NCBI RefSeq assembly: GCF_045062745.1
Contig: NZ_JBJGED010000027.1
Span: forward strand, 1-64,000
Length of the DNA stretch: 64,000 nt
DNA from: Paenibacillus_AA sp045062745
GTDB taxonomy: Bacteria > Bacillota > Bacilli > Paenibacillales > NBRC-103111
Reading direction: 5' to 3'
The first letter of the stretch is position 1; the number at the start of each line of letters is the position of its first letter. A program made the position numbers and the translations under genes. This document shows, one piece after another, positions 15,404 to 24,287 of the stretch. Under the pieces are notes generated by a model. The model saw only the letters and a list, made by a program, of their open reading frames with translations, did not search any database and was not told the origin of the DNA.

Positions 15404-16669
15404 ATGTCCGGTTCGAAACGGTCCAACAAGTCTCAAGCTCGTACAAGCGCGATGCGCCATCGGAAGGTTAGCCCTTTGTTGCGCCGGCATTTGCAAACGA
15501 TGAACAAAGGGGCGAGGGCTCGTAAGAAGATCAAGGTTATTATAGAATTCAAGCGTCTCCCATCCCGGGAGCAGCTGCGTGCACTTCGCGGCCGCATCGC
15601 GAGCCGGCCGCATCACTTCCGGGTGCGCCGCAAGCTGAAGCTGATCCGCTCGGTGGCGGCCCACATGCACGCCGGCTGCTTGCGCAAGCTGTGCGCCCAC
15701 GGACTCGTCAAGCGCGTGCACCTCGACCGCAAGCTGCGCACGACGCTCAATGTCGCGACGCCGGCGATCGGCTCTACCGCCCTGCAGCGCCGCGGGGTGA
15801 CAGGGAAGGGCGTGACGATCGGCATCATCGACACCGGCGTATTCCCCCACCCGGATCTGGTCAAGCCGGTCAATCGGATCACCGCCTTCCGCGACTTCGT
15901 AGGCAACCGGAAGAAGCCGTACGACGATAACGGCCATGGCACTCATGTGGCGGGGGATGCCGCCGGCAACGGGTTCAGCTCGAACGGCCGGTTCACTGGA
16001 CCCGCGCCGCGATCGCGGCTCGTCGTGGCCAAGGCGTTCAACCGCAACGGTTCGGCGAACACCTCCGATGTGATCGCGGCGCTCGGCTGGATCCTCCGGA
16101 CGCGCAAAAAATTCGGCACCCGAATCGTCAACATGTCGTTCGGCGCTCCGGGCGTTACGAATTGCGCGAACGATCCGCTGTGCGCCGCCGCTACGAAGGC
16201 GTGGAACGCCGGGCTCGTCGTTGTCGCAGCGGCCGGAAATTCCGGCCCCGGTGCGCGGACGATCGAATCGCCGGGGATCAACCCGAAGATCATCACGGTC
16301 GGCGCCGCCGATGATCGCGGCACGATTAGGCAGGCCGACGACACAGTGGCCGGCTTCTCCAGCCGCGGGCCGATCGCGGGCGGCAAGGTGAAGCCGGACC
16401 TCGTCGCGCCGGGGGTGGGCATCATCTCCCTGCGGGCGCCGGGCTCGTTGCTCGACATCGAGGAGCCCCAAGCCCGCGTGGGACGGAACTACTTCCGGAT
16501 GTCAGGCACAAGCATGGCAACCCCGATCGTCAGCGGGGCGATCGCCCAAATCCTGCAGCGCAGGCCGAAGCTGTGCCCGGGACAAATCAAATCGAAGTTG
16601 AAGCGGACGGCCGTGAAGCTGCGGGGGTTCGGCCCGAATGCCCAAGGGCAAGGGGAAATCCATGTGTAA
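15404..16669 (+). CDS. aprX: Subtilisin-like (S8) serine protease, AprX-like
   Basis: The catalytic triad is plain: IGIIDTGVFPHPDL (Asp), NGHGTHVAGDAAGNG (His) and MSGTSMATPIVSGA (Ser), with VVAAAGNSGP supplying the oxyanion Asn. There is no signal peptide. The first 130 residues are strongly basic and end before LNVATPAIGSTALQRRG, the probable maturation region. Length (421 aa) and absence of export signal match AprX, the intracellular subtilase of Bacillus. Assignment to AprX rather than another S8 group is by similarity I recall, not by alignment. The start at 15404 follows GGAGCAGGAGGA. Confidence 0.85.
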   Translation: MSGSKRSNKSQARTSAMRHRKVSPLLRRHLQTMNKGARARKKIKVIIEFKRLPSREQLRALRGRIASRPHHFRVRRKLKLIRSVAAHMHAGCLRKLCAHGLVKRVHLDRKLRTTLNVATPAIGSTALQRRGVTGKGVTIGIIDTGVFPHPDLVKPVNRITAFRDFVGNRKKPYDDNGHGTHVAGDAAGNGFSSNGRFTGPAPRSRLVVAKAFNRNGSANTSDVIAALGWILRTRKKFGTRIVNMSFGAPGVTNCANDPLCAAATKAWNAGLVVVAAAGNSGPGARTIESPGINPKIITVGAADDRGTIRQADDTVAGFSSRGPIAGGKVKPDLVAPGVGIISLRAPGSLLDIEEPQARVGRNYFRMSGTSMATPIVSGAIAQILQRRPKLCPGQIKSKLKRTAVKLRGFGPNAQGQGEIHV

Positions 16670-16744
16670 GGCGGAACTGGCATGAAAGGGAAAAAACGGT
16701 TGTCAGAATACCGCGGGCATGCTAGTATGTTCTAAACAAGTGGA

Positions 16745-16896
16745 AGGGTTTCTAGGGATCCGAGGTACGTCCTGTCATCAGGACCGGCACCGTCGAACCG
16801 AGCGAAGCCGGATGCGGCGGTTAGCCGCGTTACACCGTAGGGATAAAAGACCTTCGGCAAGTTCCGCCTCCCCAGGCGGCTTGCTGAAGGTCTTTG
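16745..16896 (+). promoter_or_regulatory. ykkC-class riboswitch, most likely ppGpp-sensing subtype (2a)
   Basis: The leader contains the ykkC-family landmarks TCTAGGGATCCG (16751-16762) and GTTACACCGTAGGGATAAAAG (about 16829-16849), a hairpin CGGCGG-TTAG-CCGC between them, and a 3' end reading GACC-TTC-GGCAAG. The final GGCAAG and the GGGATCC box fit the ppGpp subtype as I recall it better than the guanidine-I subtype, which ends in CCGGGAGA. The 3' strand of the aptamer is also the 5' arm of the terminator that follows, so ligand binding should prevent termination and switch the ABC transporter operon on. No other gene is downstream within the leader. Confidence 0.78.
16848..16896 (+). terminator. 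Riboswitch expression-platform terminator
   Basis: AGACCTTCGGCAAG pairs with CTTGCTGAAGGTCT around an inner CCGCCT/AGGCGG stem, followed by TTGTT. Its 5' arm overlaps the 3' end of the aptamer, giving mutually exclusive folds. Confidence 0.85.
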
Positions 16897-16959
16897 TTGC
16901 TGTAATCGGTTAAACCGCCAAAAGGGGCATACCAAAAGTGCGGGAGTGTGGGAGCGGGA

Positions 16960-17976
16960 ATGAAAGCGATTCGTGTGCAGGGATTAAGCAAGCAATTCCA
17001 AGTGAAACGAAAAGGGGCCGGTCTCCTCGGCAGCTGGAGGGCGTTAGTCCGTCCCGAATACGTGGAGAAGACGGCGGTCCAGCCGATCGACCTCGAGATC
17101 GAGCGCGGGGATTTCGTCGCCTTCCTCGGACCGAACGGAGCCGGGAAATCGACGACGATCAAGATGCTGACCGGTATCCTGCATCCGACCGCCGGTACGG
17201 CGGAGGTGCTCGGACTCTGTCCGTGGACCGAACGGGCGAGGCTGGCGTTCCGCATCGGAACCGTCTTCGGCCAGAAGTCCCAGCTCTGGTACCACCTGCC
17301 GCCGATCGATACGTTCGAGCTCATGTCCCGCATCTATGAGCTGGGTCGTACGGATTTCAAGCTCCGCAGCGAAGAGCTGATCGAGCGGTTCGAGCTGCAG
17401 CCGTACTTGCACACGCCGGTGCGGAAGCTGTCGCTAGGAGAGCGGATGCGCTGCGAGATGGCGGCGGCGCTCCTGCACCGGCCGGACATCGTCTTCCTGG
17501 ACGAACCGACGATCGGCCTCGACGTCGTCGTCAAGCTGAAGCTGCGGGAGCTGCTGCTCGAGATGAACCGGCAGGAGGGCACGACGCTGTTCCTGACGTC
17601 CCACGATGCCGGCGATGTGGAACAGCTGTGCCGCCGGGCGATCGTCATTAATCATGGGACGATCATCCTGGACGATCTCGTCGCGAACATGAAGCGGGCG
17701 TACATGACGCACAAGACGATCCGCCTGAAGCTGCGGGAGCCGGAAGCGAATCGTCCGCTCCCTTTCGATGGAGTGCAGGTAACGGAACGCCATGGGGACC
17801 GGTTGCAGCTGTCGGTCGACACGCGCCGCATCTCGATCGAAGACGTGCTCGCCCGCATCGTCGCCGAATTCAGACTGGACGATGTGACGATCGAGGATCC
17901 GCCGATGGAGCAGATCATTACGCAAATCTATGAAGGAACCGGGAAAGGAGCGAAAGAGCATGTCCACACGGGCTAA
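16960..17976 (+). CDS. ABC transporter ATP-binding protein, NatA-like
   Basis: The protein has a complete nucleotide-binding domain: GPNGAGKSTT (Walker A), VFGQKSQLW (Q-loop), LSLGERMRCEMA (signature) and IVFLDEPTIGLD (Walker B), then a C-terminal extension typical of ABC-2 exporters. It pairs with two permeases downstream, overlapping the first by 17 bases. ATG 16960 is chosen because GGGAGCG lies just upstream; a GTG at 16948 is in frame. Transcription is under the ykkC-class riboswitch. Substrate is unknown; coupling to ppGpp would suggest a stress or starvation role. Confidence 0.9.
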   Translation: MKAIRVQGLSKQFQVKRKGAGLLGSWRALVRPEYVEKTAVQPIDLEIERGDFVAFLGPNGAGKSTTIKMLTGILHPTAGTAEVLGLCPWTERARLAFRIGTVFGQKSQLWYHLPPIDTFELMSRIYELGRTDFKLRSEELIERFELQPYLHTPVRKLSLGERMRCEMAAALLHRPDIVFLDEPTIGLDVVVKLKLRELLLEMNRQEGTTLFLTSHDAGDVEQLCRRAIVINHGTIILDDLVANMKRAYMTHKTIRLKLREPEANRPLPFDGVQVTERHGDRLQLSVDTRRISIEDVLARIVAEFRLDDVTIEDPPMEQIITQIYEGTGKGAKEHVHTG

Positions 17977-18766
17977 GTGGAGCAAGTACGCGGCGGTCGG
18001 CCGGATCACGATTCGAAGTCAGCTGGCGTACGTCGGCGACTTCGTCATTCGCTCCCTGTTCCTCCTGCTCATCCTCTACATCTTCATGCAGCTATGGCGG
18101 GTCACGTTCGCGGGAGAAGGGACGGACCGCATCGCCGGCTATACGTACGAGCAGATCATCTGGTATTTGATCGTAGCGGAGTCCGTCATTTTGTCGACGC
18201 CGAAGCTGATCGCCTTGATCGAAACGGAAGTGAAAAACGGCGACGTCGGCTACCGTCTCATTCGTCCGGTCCACTATGTGCTGTACCACTATGCGGGGTT
18301 CATGGGCGAAACCGTCGTCCGGCTAGCGGTTAACTTGGGCGTCGGTTCGCTATTAGGCGTCGCCGCATTCGGCTGGTCGATGCCGAGCGGAATCCGGCTC
18401 GCGGCGCTGGCCGTCGTTCTGATCGGCTCCTTCACAGTGCAATACGCGATGAACATGGCGATCGCGCTCTGCGCCTTCTGGGTAGAAGAGACCCGAGGCC
18501 TCGACTTCGTGTACCAGAAGCTGCTGTTCACCGTAGGCGGCATGCTGCTGCCGCTCGAGCTGTTTCCCGGTGCGCTGCAGTCGGTCAGCTCGTGGTTGCC
18601 GTTCCAGGCGGTAGCGTATTTCTCGGCGAAGACGGCGGTCCAGTTCGAAGCGAACGAATGGCTGCGGATGCTGGCGGTGCAAGGGCTGTGGATCGCCGCG
18701 CTGCTGACGCTCGCGTTCGCTATATACCGGAGAGGAGTGAGGAAGCTGCATGTTAACGGCGGGTAG
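17960..18766 (+). CDS. ABC-2 family permease subunit 1
   Basis: The 268-residue integral membrane protein has about six helices (VIRSLFLLLILYIFMQLW, LRLAALAVVLIGSFTVQ, LWIAALLTLAFAIY) and belongs to the ABC-2 type permeases (DUF990-like group). Its ATG at 17960 lies inside the end of the ATPase gene, and its own end overlaps the next permease gene, so the three proteins are made together in a translationally coupled operon and probably form a heterodimeric exporter with the ATPase. Confidence 0.85.
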   Translation: MSTRAKWSKYAAVGRITIRSQLAYVGDFVIRSLFLLLILYIFMQLWRVTFAGEGTDRIAGYTYEQIIWYLIVAESVILSTPKLIALIETEVKNGDVGYRLIRPVHYVLYHYAGFMGETVVRLAVNLGVGSLLGVAAFGWSMPSGIRLAALAVVLIGSFTVQYAMNMAIALCAFWVEETRGLDFVYQKLLFTVGGMLLPLELFPGALQSVSSWLPFQAVAYFSAKTAVQFEANEWLRMLAVQGLWIAALLTLAFAIYRRGVRKLHVNGG

Positions 18767-19544
18767 CATGTTCCGGCTCATGCTCACATGCTGGAAGTTG
18801 AACTTGGCCGGAGCGATGGAATACCGGATGAGCTTCTTCTTGACGGCGGGCATGATGCTGATCAACAATGTAGTGTGGATTTTTTATTGGATGGTGTTTT
18901 TCCACCGGTTCCAGGTGGTGAAAGGATGGACGTTCGACGACGTGATGATGATGTGGGCGGTCGGCGCAGGTGGATTCGGGTTCGCGGCCGTATTCTTCGG
19001 CAATTGCTTCACGATCGCCAATCTAGTGGCGAACGGTATGCTGGACCCGTTCCTGCTGCAGCCCAAGCCGGTGCTGCCGCACTTGTTGGTGAGCCGTATG
19101 TCGGTATCCGCGATTGGCGATATCGTCTTCGCCCTGCTCCTGTATGGCGTGTTTGGGCCTCACAGTGCGTTGGGGATGTTCAAATTCGTTCTCGGATTGA
19201 CGCTGGCGACGCTCCTGTTTATCGGGTTCAACGTGCTGGTGCAGTCGCTCGCCTTCTATCTCGGCAACGCCGAAGGTTTGGGCTATCAGATGAACATGGG
19301 TTTTTTGACGTTCGCCACATACCCTACGAATATTTTCCGAGGGTGGGGCAAGCTAGTTTTATTCACGCTGATCCCGGCCGGATTCATCAGCTATATGCCC
19401 ATTGGGTTGCTGCGCGATGTGCAGGGTCCGTATTTAGCGGGCGTATTCGCTGTAGTCGCGGCATTCGCGGCAGGCGGGATCGCCTTGTTCTATAGAGGAT
19501 TGCGCCGGTATAGCTCCGGCAATCAAATGACGATTCGCATGTAA
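18750..19544 (+). CDS. ABC-2 family permease subunit 2
   Basis: 264 residues with about six membrane helices (FFLTAGMMLINNVVWIFYW, GDIVFALLLYGVF, LATLLFIGFNVLVQSLAFYL). It overlaps the end of permease 1 by 17 bases and is preceded by GAGGAG within that gene. Same family as subunit 1 but clearly diverged, indicating a heterodimeric membrane domain. It is the last gene of the riboswitch-controlled operon. Confidence 0.85.
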   Translation: MLTAGSMFRLMLTCWKLNLAGAMEYRMSFFLTAGMMLINNVVWIFYWMVFFHRFQVVKGWTFDDVMMMWAVGAGGFGFAAVFFGNCFTIANLVANGMLDPFLLQPKPVLPHLLVSRMSVSAIGDIVFALLLYGVFGPHSALGMFKFVLGLTLATLLFIGFNVLVQSLAFYLGNAEGLGYQMNMGFLTFATYPTNIFRGWGKLVLFTLIPAGFISYMPIGLLRDVQGPYLAGVFAVVAAFAAGGIALFYRGLRRYSSGNQMTIRM

Positions 19545-19562
19545 GGGGAAAGGGGTATAAGG

Positions 19563-20003
19563 ATGAAAGCGGAAGTGGTTACGACTCCGGAGCAGTTGGA
19601 GCAAGGGTTGGCCGTTCGCAAGGCGGTGTTCGTGCAGGAGCAGGGGGTGAGCGTGGAGCTGGAGGTGGACGAGTATGACGCCGCTCCCGACCGTTGTGTC
19701 CATTTCCTGCTCAGGAACTCGAACGGGGAAGCCATCGGCGCTTCTCGGATGAAGAGGTTCGACGCCGAGAGCGCGAAGCTGCAGCGCATCGCCGTTCTCC
19801 GGCCCTGGAGAGGAAAGGGTCTAGGCAGGATCATCGTGGAGGAGATGGAGCAGCGGGCGAAATCGGACGGGTACAAGTATGCGGTGCTGGACGCTCAGGT
19901 CCAGGCGGTGCCGTTCTATGCGAAGCAAGGCTACGAGGTCATCTCGGAGGAACCTTTCTACGATGCGGGCATCGAGCACGTGCGGATGCGCAAGCGGCTC
20001 TAG
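19563..20003 (+). CDS. GNAT family N-acetyltransferase
   Basis: 146 residues with the GNAT pattern: RKAVFVQEQGVS near the N-terminus, RIAVLRPWRGKGLGRIIVEEME (acetyl-CoA binding R/Q-x2-G-x-G/A; here RGKGLG) and AQVQAVPFYAKQGYE. This resembles the YjcF/ElaA-type subgroup. Substrate unknown. GGGGAAAGGGG lies upstream. It is the gene after the ABC operon but its leader is only 18 bases, so it may be cotranscribed. Its stop overlaps the convergent kinase gene by four bases. Confidence 0.88.
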   Translation: MKAEVVTTPEQLEQGLAVRKAVFVQEQGVSVELEVDEYDAAPDRCVHFLLRNSNGEAIGASRMKRFDAESAKLQRIAVLRPWRGKGLGRIIVEEMEQRAKSDGYKYAVLDAQVQAVPFYAKQGYEVISEEPFYDAGIEHVRMRKRL

Positions 20004-21598
20004 TCAAGCGCTTCCTCCGGCACCATAGCCAGCGGGAGCGTAATGCGGAACGTGGTGCCGACCATCAGTTTGCTCTCCATCTCCATGCTGCCGCCGTGAT
20101 CGACGACGATTTTGTGGCAGATCGACAAACCGAGGCCGGTTCCGTTGTCCTTCGTCGTGTAGAACGGATGGAACACCTTGTCCATCTCGGTCTCGGGGAT
20201 CCCTTTGCCGGTGTCCTGCACTTCGATGACCGCATACGTATCGCTTGCATACAGCCGGATCGTGACGACGCCTTCGTCCGACATCGCTTCGAACGCATTT
20301 TTGATGAGATTCAGGAACAGCTGCACGAGCTTATCCTGATCCATGCGGATCTCCAGCTCCGGATTGATCGGCTGATAGATGATCCGGTGCCCCAGGCGGA
20401 CCGACTCGGATTCCATGAGGGAAATGACCCGGTGCAGGCATTGATGGATCGGCCGGACTTTGTATAGCGCGACATGGGGTTTGGAGAACTGCAGAAACTC
20501 CGCGGTCAGCTCGCTCATTCGGTTGATTTCATCCATAATAAGCTCGTACCAGGGTTCGATGTTGTAGCCATTGGACCTTGAAATTTGGAGGAAGCCTTTT
20601 ACGGTCGTGAGCGGGTTGCGGATCTCGTGAGCCATGCCGGAGGCGAGCTCGCCGACGACCCGAAGCTTCTCCGACTGCACCAGATGATTTTCCCGCTTGA
20701 TCCAGATCTCGCTTTTCATATGAAACAGCATTTTCTCGGCCGCATGGATGAGTGCTTCCTTCGTCGTCCCGTCGCTCGGGTACACGGCATAGCCGTACGT
20801 AATCTGCACCCCGGTCAGCTTCGTTATCTCGGACTCGAGCATCTGCCGTACGTTCGACACCCGCTTGTCCGCATGCTGGCCCTCGATCGCTAGAGCGAAT
20901 TCGTCGCCTCCGTAGCGTGCGATCATGTAAGCGTCCGAGAACGCAGTTTTGAGCATCTCGGCGATTTCCTTCAGGATGCGGTCGCCGCCGGCGAAGCCCT
21001 GCATCGAATTAAGCGATTTCAGGTTCGTGCAGTCGAGCAGAATGAGAATCAGCGGGGTTTTGTTGTGGATGAGCTTGTCCACCTGGCGGTGGTATTCCTC
21101 GAAATTATACAGCCCGGTTAATGCGTCCGTCTTGGTCAGCAGGCGGTTTTGCGTATCGAGCGTTTCCTTGTTTTGCTCCGACCGGAACAAATACTTGCTC
21201 AAGTAGATCGTCAGGGCGAACGATAAGGCATCATAGATCGTGACTAGCAAACTGTAGTTGGTAATCGTCGTGTAAGAGAGCCGGATCGCGGAATACATCG
21301 CTGTATAAAGGAGCCAAAGGCTTATTATGACCTTGCGCGACTTCACCGGATAGCAATCGCGGCCCAGCAGCAGCAAGTAAAGCGGATGCATCCAATTCAG
21401 CTGCGTGGCCCAATGCATGAGCGCGAGCAGTGCGAGACGGACGGGCATAAGCCGGGAGTAGCGGAATTCGAGGCCGTATACCGTCAAGAAGACTAGGCAG
21501 ACCAGCAGCGTGAGCCAGGGGGACGGCGCCATATGCAGCGCGAGCGAGGAGAGCAGCACCAGGACGACATAGATCGGAACTACGATTCGTGAGAGCAT
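20000..21598 (-). CDS. Membrane GGDEF-histidine kinase fusion
   Basis: 532 residues: about five N-terminal helices (residues 1-137), a GGDEF domain (about 150-295, motif RYGGDEF at 228-234), and a histidine kinase core (HisKA with MAHEIRNPL, His324; HATPase with LFLNLIKNAFEA, DTGKGIPETEMDKVF, GTGLGLSICHKIV). The GGDEF part keeps the GGDEF signature but its upstream D-x-D-x-F-K block reads DCTNLKSLNS, missing usual acidic positions. I see no I-site RxxD. It may therefore be a regulatory rather than an active cyclase. GGAGGTACAAGT precedes the start. No cognate response regulator is adjacent. Confidence 0.85.
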   Translation of the reverse strand: MLSRIVVPIYVVLVLLSSLALHMAPSPWLTLLVCLVFLTVYGLEFRYSRLMPVRLALLALMHWATQLNWMHPLYLLLLGRDCYPVKSRKVIISLWLLYTAMYSAIRLSYTTITNYSLLVTIYDALSFALTIYLSKYLFRSEQNKETLDTQNRLLTKTDALTGLYNFEEYHRQVDKLIHNKTPLILILLDCTNLKSLNSMQGFAGGDRILKEIAEMLKTAFSDAYMIARYGGDEFALAIEGQHADKRVSNVRQMLESEITKLTGVQITYGYAVYPSDGTTKEALIHAAEKMLFHMKSEIWIKRENHLVQSEKLRVVGELASGMAHEIRNPLTTVKGFLQISRSNGYNIEPWYELIMDEINRMSELTAEFLQFSKPHVALYKVRPIHQCLHRVISLMESESVRLGHRIIYQPINPELEIRMDQDKLVQLFLNLIKNAFEAMSDEGVVTIRLYASDTYAVIEVQDTGKGIPETEMDKVFHPFYTTKDNGTGLGLSICHKIVVDHGGSMEMESKLMVGTTFRITLPLAMVPEEALD

Positions 21599-21729
21599 AC
21601 TTGTACCTCCACAACACGTAATCAGGCGCGAGTGAACCTGTGCGAACCGTTGCTGGAAAACAGGAACTCATAAAGTGCCGTGTTAGCGGGAACACTAAGC
21701 CGAGACTGATAGGGAGGAGGGATACGAGC

Positions 21730-21972
21730 ATGACCCCACAAGGCATGGAGCGGGAATCGTTCGTAGCCGTTCAGAAAAATGGCGACGGGGACTTGACCGC
21801 ATTCAAGACGTCTTCCGGCCGCGTGCTGAATTACGAGCAGGCTAGAGAAGAAGTGAACCTCGGGCAGATTCAGGGCGTAAACTTGTTCAAAGGCCGGGAC
21901 GGCGAATTGTACATCCGGGGAGACGCGGATGGCGATCCTAGCAACAACTTGGACAATCTCCCGCAATTTTAA
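21730..21972 (+). CDS. DUF3892 family protein, 80 aa
   Basis: The protein ends DPSNNLDNLPQF, the DUF3892 hallmark, after FKTSSGRVLNYEQAREEVNLGQIQGVNLFKGRDG. These are small conserved Bacillota proteins of unknown function. GGGAGGAGGG precedes the ATG at 21730. A terminator follows. Confidence 0.8.
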   Translation: MTPQGMERESFVAVQKNGDGDLTAFKTSSGRVLNYEQAREEVNLGQIQGVNLFKGRDGELYIRGDADGDPSNNLDNLPQF

Positions 21973-21979
21973 GCCAAGA

Positions 21980-22014
21980 AGGCCAGGCGCGTGGATACGC
22001 GGCCTGGTCTTTTT
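21980..22014 (+). terminator. Rho-independent terminator
   Basis: GGCCAGGC-GCGT, GGAT, ACGC-GGCCTGGTC and a T run, directly after the DUF3892 gene. Confidence 0.8.
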
Positions 22015-22050
22015 CCTGTTCGGACTAAAAAATAGGTCCCGCAGTCGCCT

Positions 22051-22797
22051 CTATGTGCCAAACGTATAAATTCGGTGCTGCTCTACGAACTGCATCGGCC
22101 CCGTCTTCCCCGCGAACTCCGGCATCGTATCACCGTAATGCATGAGCATGATTCTCTCCTGAATGTCTAACGGCAGCGACAATAGCTCTTCCAATGTCGT
22201 ATGGACCAGCCCCGAACCGATCAATTGGCAGTCATGCAAGATCGTCTTGCATCCGCGCTTGTGTACGATCTCTTCAAGCAGCGCCGCATCGAAGGTCATG
22301 TCCGAGGTATAAAACACCGAATCGTTCAAAATGATCGAATAACTGGGCATGTTCGGGTAATGTTTCGTCCGGACCAGCTCGACCGATAGCCCGGGATGAA
22401 TCTCCTGACGTACCCCGGCCGCAAGCGGCACGACCTCGAAATAACTGTCCAGCGTGAGCTGCCCGTCGAACGAATGGACCAGGCCGGCCTTGAGCGAATG
22501 CTCCCAGAGCGTGTCGATCAAACCGGATTCTATGTACAGCGAAGGCCTTTGCTTGAATTCATATTTCATGCGCAGCGCGAACTCCTCTAGCCCTCCGATA
22601 TGGTCCGCGTGCAGGTGGGTGACGAGGACGCCCTGGATACCCGCCATCGGCACTTGCATCCGATGCAGCGACCAAGGGGCCGTAATTCCGCAGTCAATCA
22701 AGAGCGTGCAGCCGCCCGATGAGATCAGCGCGTTGTTGTTGTAATACGATTTGGCAAAGGCGGCGCCGGTCCCGACCATTTGAAGCTGCCACTGCAT
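22051..22797 (-). CDS. MBL-fold metallo-hydrolase, 248 aa
   Basis: HLHADHIGGLEEFALRMKY is the metallo-beta-lactamase-fold metal motif (H-x-H-x-D-H), followed by the expected downstream metal residues in SDMTFDAALL and MHYGDTMPE. The protein starts MQWQLQMVGTGAAFAKSYYNNN, with GAGGAGGTACATT upstream; an upstream in-frame start at 22836 lacks a site. The architecture (GxGxAF, ribonuclease Z-like order) suggests a nuclease or lactonase-type hydrolase, but the substrate is unknown. Confidence 0.85.
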   Translation of the reverse strand: MQWQLQMVGTGAAFAKSYYNNNALISSGGCTLLIDCGITAPWSLHRMQVPMAGIQGVLVTHLHADHIGGLEEFALRMKYEFKQRPSLYIESGLIDTLWEHSLKAGLVHSFDGQLTLDSYFEVVPLAAGVRQEIHPGLSVELVRTKHYPNMPSYSIILNDSVFYTSDMTFDAALLEEIVHKRGCKTILHDCQLIGSGLVHTTLEELLSLPLDIQERIMLMHYGDTMPEFAGKTGPMQFVEQHRIYTFGT

Positions 22798-23056
22798 AAT
22801 GTACCTCCTCATATAGACAAGAACACCATTCAACAAAAAAAGGGGCTAACCCCGTTTCGTTTCATTACTAATTTAACACGTTTATATGGAAAAAAAAAGA
22901 ATCATGCCGCCCCGATTGTGCGAATTCCGAGTAAAAAATTGTTACGGGCACAGGCATTCGCGGAGACTCGACCCCGTGGCCAGCCATACACTGCTAATGA
23001 TGTCAGGGCGTGCGCCTTGAAGGTCCCTGAACGGAGGAAAGGAGCTAGCAGCGACT

Positions 23057-23257
23057 ATGGCTACCAAGGGAAAAGCGAAAAAAAAGCAGCCGTCCGGCAA
23101 CGCAAATAACGGCTATCAATTGAAGATCGTCACGTCCGACGTATGCGCCGTGTGCAAAACCCCCTGCGCCCGGGGGCTTCGCTATCTGGAGCGGATGCGC
23201 GTGCCCGGCGCCTCCGGCAACGGCGTCCCCTGCATCCTGACGCGGTATAAAGCGTAG
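23057..23257 (+). CDS. Small Cys/Lys-rich protein, 66 aa
   Basis: Basic N-terminus (MATKGKAKKKQPSG), then VCAVCKTPC (a C-x2-C-x3-C cluster) and a single further Cys near the end. AAAGGAGC lies upstream. A small zinc-binding protein is suggested by the cysteine spacing. Family not recognised. Convergent with fdhD, 21 bases away. Confidence 0.6.
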   Translation: MATKGKAKKKQPSGNANNGYQLKIVTSDVCAVCKTPCARGLRYLERMRVPGASGNGVPCILTRYKA

Positions 23258-23278
23258 CGGCGAAGCTAAGCGGCTCGG

Positions 23279-24085
23279 CTACTCCACGATCCGGTGGGCA
23301 TGCGTGTACACATTCATGCCCGACCCGCGCAGGAAGCCGACCGCCGTCAAGCCGAGCTCGTCCGCGAGCTGCAGTGCAAGGTCGGTAGGCGCCGACTTGG
23401 ACAGGAGGACGGCAGCGCCGATCTTGACCGCCTTCAGCACGACCTCGGACGCCAGCCGGCCGCTGAAGACGATCGTCTTGTCGGCCGTGGACAAGCCGGT
23501 GCGCAGGCAGTGGCCGTACAGCTTGTCGAGGGCGTTGTGCCGGCCGATATCGGCGAACGCTGCGACGAGGGTGCCGCCATCGGCCAGTGCGGCCTGATGG
23601 ACGCCGCCCGTGTCGCGATGCACATGCGACGCGGCATGCAGCCCGCGCATCAGCGCGTAGCAGGCGGCGGCGGAGAGCCGCGGGCCGGCCTCCGGCGCGA
23701 GCGGCCGCGCCGTCTGGGCGTCGGCGTGGAAGTAGAACGACTGCCGGCTCTTGCCACAGCAGGAGGCGATCCGGCGCTTCGTGAACAGTGCCGGATCGAG
23801 CGCCGACCGGTGGTGCAGGTCGACGTAGGCGCGGCCTTCTTCCTCGTCGACCAGCAGCTGTGCAAGGTCCGCGGTCGTGCGGATGACGCCCTCGGAGGCG
23901 AGGAAGCCGACGACCATCGATTCGAGATCGGCAGGGGTGCATACAATGGTCGCAAATTCGCTGTCGTTCACATAGAGGGTAAGCGGGTATTCGGCTACGA
24001 CGATGTCGTCCGCCTCCACCCACGTGTCGCCGCTGTACCGGCGGATCGGCCAGGCGGCCGTGATCGGCGGTTCAGGTTGGGTCAT
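23279..24085 (-). CDS. fdhD: Formate dehydrogenase accessory sulfurtransferase FdhD
   Basis: 268 residues. FdhD moves sulfur from a cysteine desulfurase to the molybdenum cofactor of formate dehydrogenases. Visible family features are VEYPLTLYVN-like N-terminus, MVVGFLASEGVI, RRIASCCGKSRQS (the region of the active-site cysteines; here Cys-Cys rather than the Cys-x-x-Cys of enterobacterial FdhD) and ADIGRHNALDKLYG. It is divergent from the molybdoenzyme gene 24288-26639, its likely client. GGGAGGC precedes the start. Confidence 0.93.
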   Translation of the reverse strand: MTQPEPPITAAWPIRRYSGDTWVEADDIVVAEYPLTLYVNDSEFATIVCTPADLESMVVGFLASEGVIRTTADLAQLLVDEEEGRAYVDLHHRSALDPALFTKRRIASCCGKSRQSFYFHADAQTARPLAPEAGPRLSAAACYALMRGLHAASHVHRDTGGVHQAALADGGTLVAAFADIGRHNALDKLYGHCLRTGLSTADKTIVFSGRLASEVVLKAVKIGAAVLLSKSAPTDLALQLADELGLTAVGFLRGSGMNVYTHAHRIVE

Positions 24086-24287
24086 GTCCGGATGCCTCCC
24101 AGGCGGCTCGAAAGTTTTCCTCGGAAGAGGGGTGATCGAACCGATTCTCTCATGCTATGATAAGCATAGCCGATCTTGTCGGAATTGGAAATGAACTAGT
24201 AGAGATGCAGAGCCAGTAAGATGATCCGCGCTTGTTAGGCGCTTAGAGCATGTCGGGCATTCGACCGCTGGAGAAGGATGTGTACAT

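Noticed and set aside
15275..16471. Long minus-strand open frame opposite the subtilase gene
   Set aside because: GC-rich third-position bias makes antisense frames open; the plus-strand frame has all S8 catalytic motifs.
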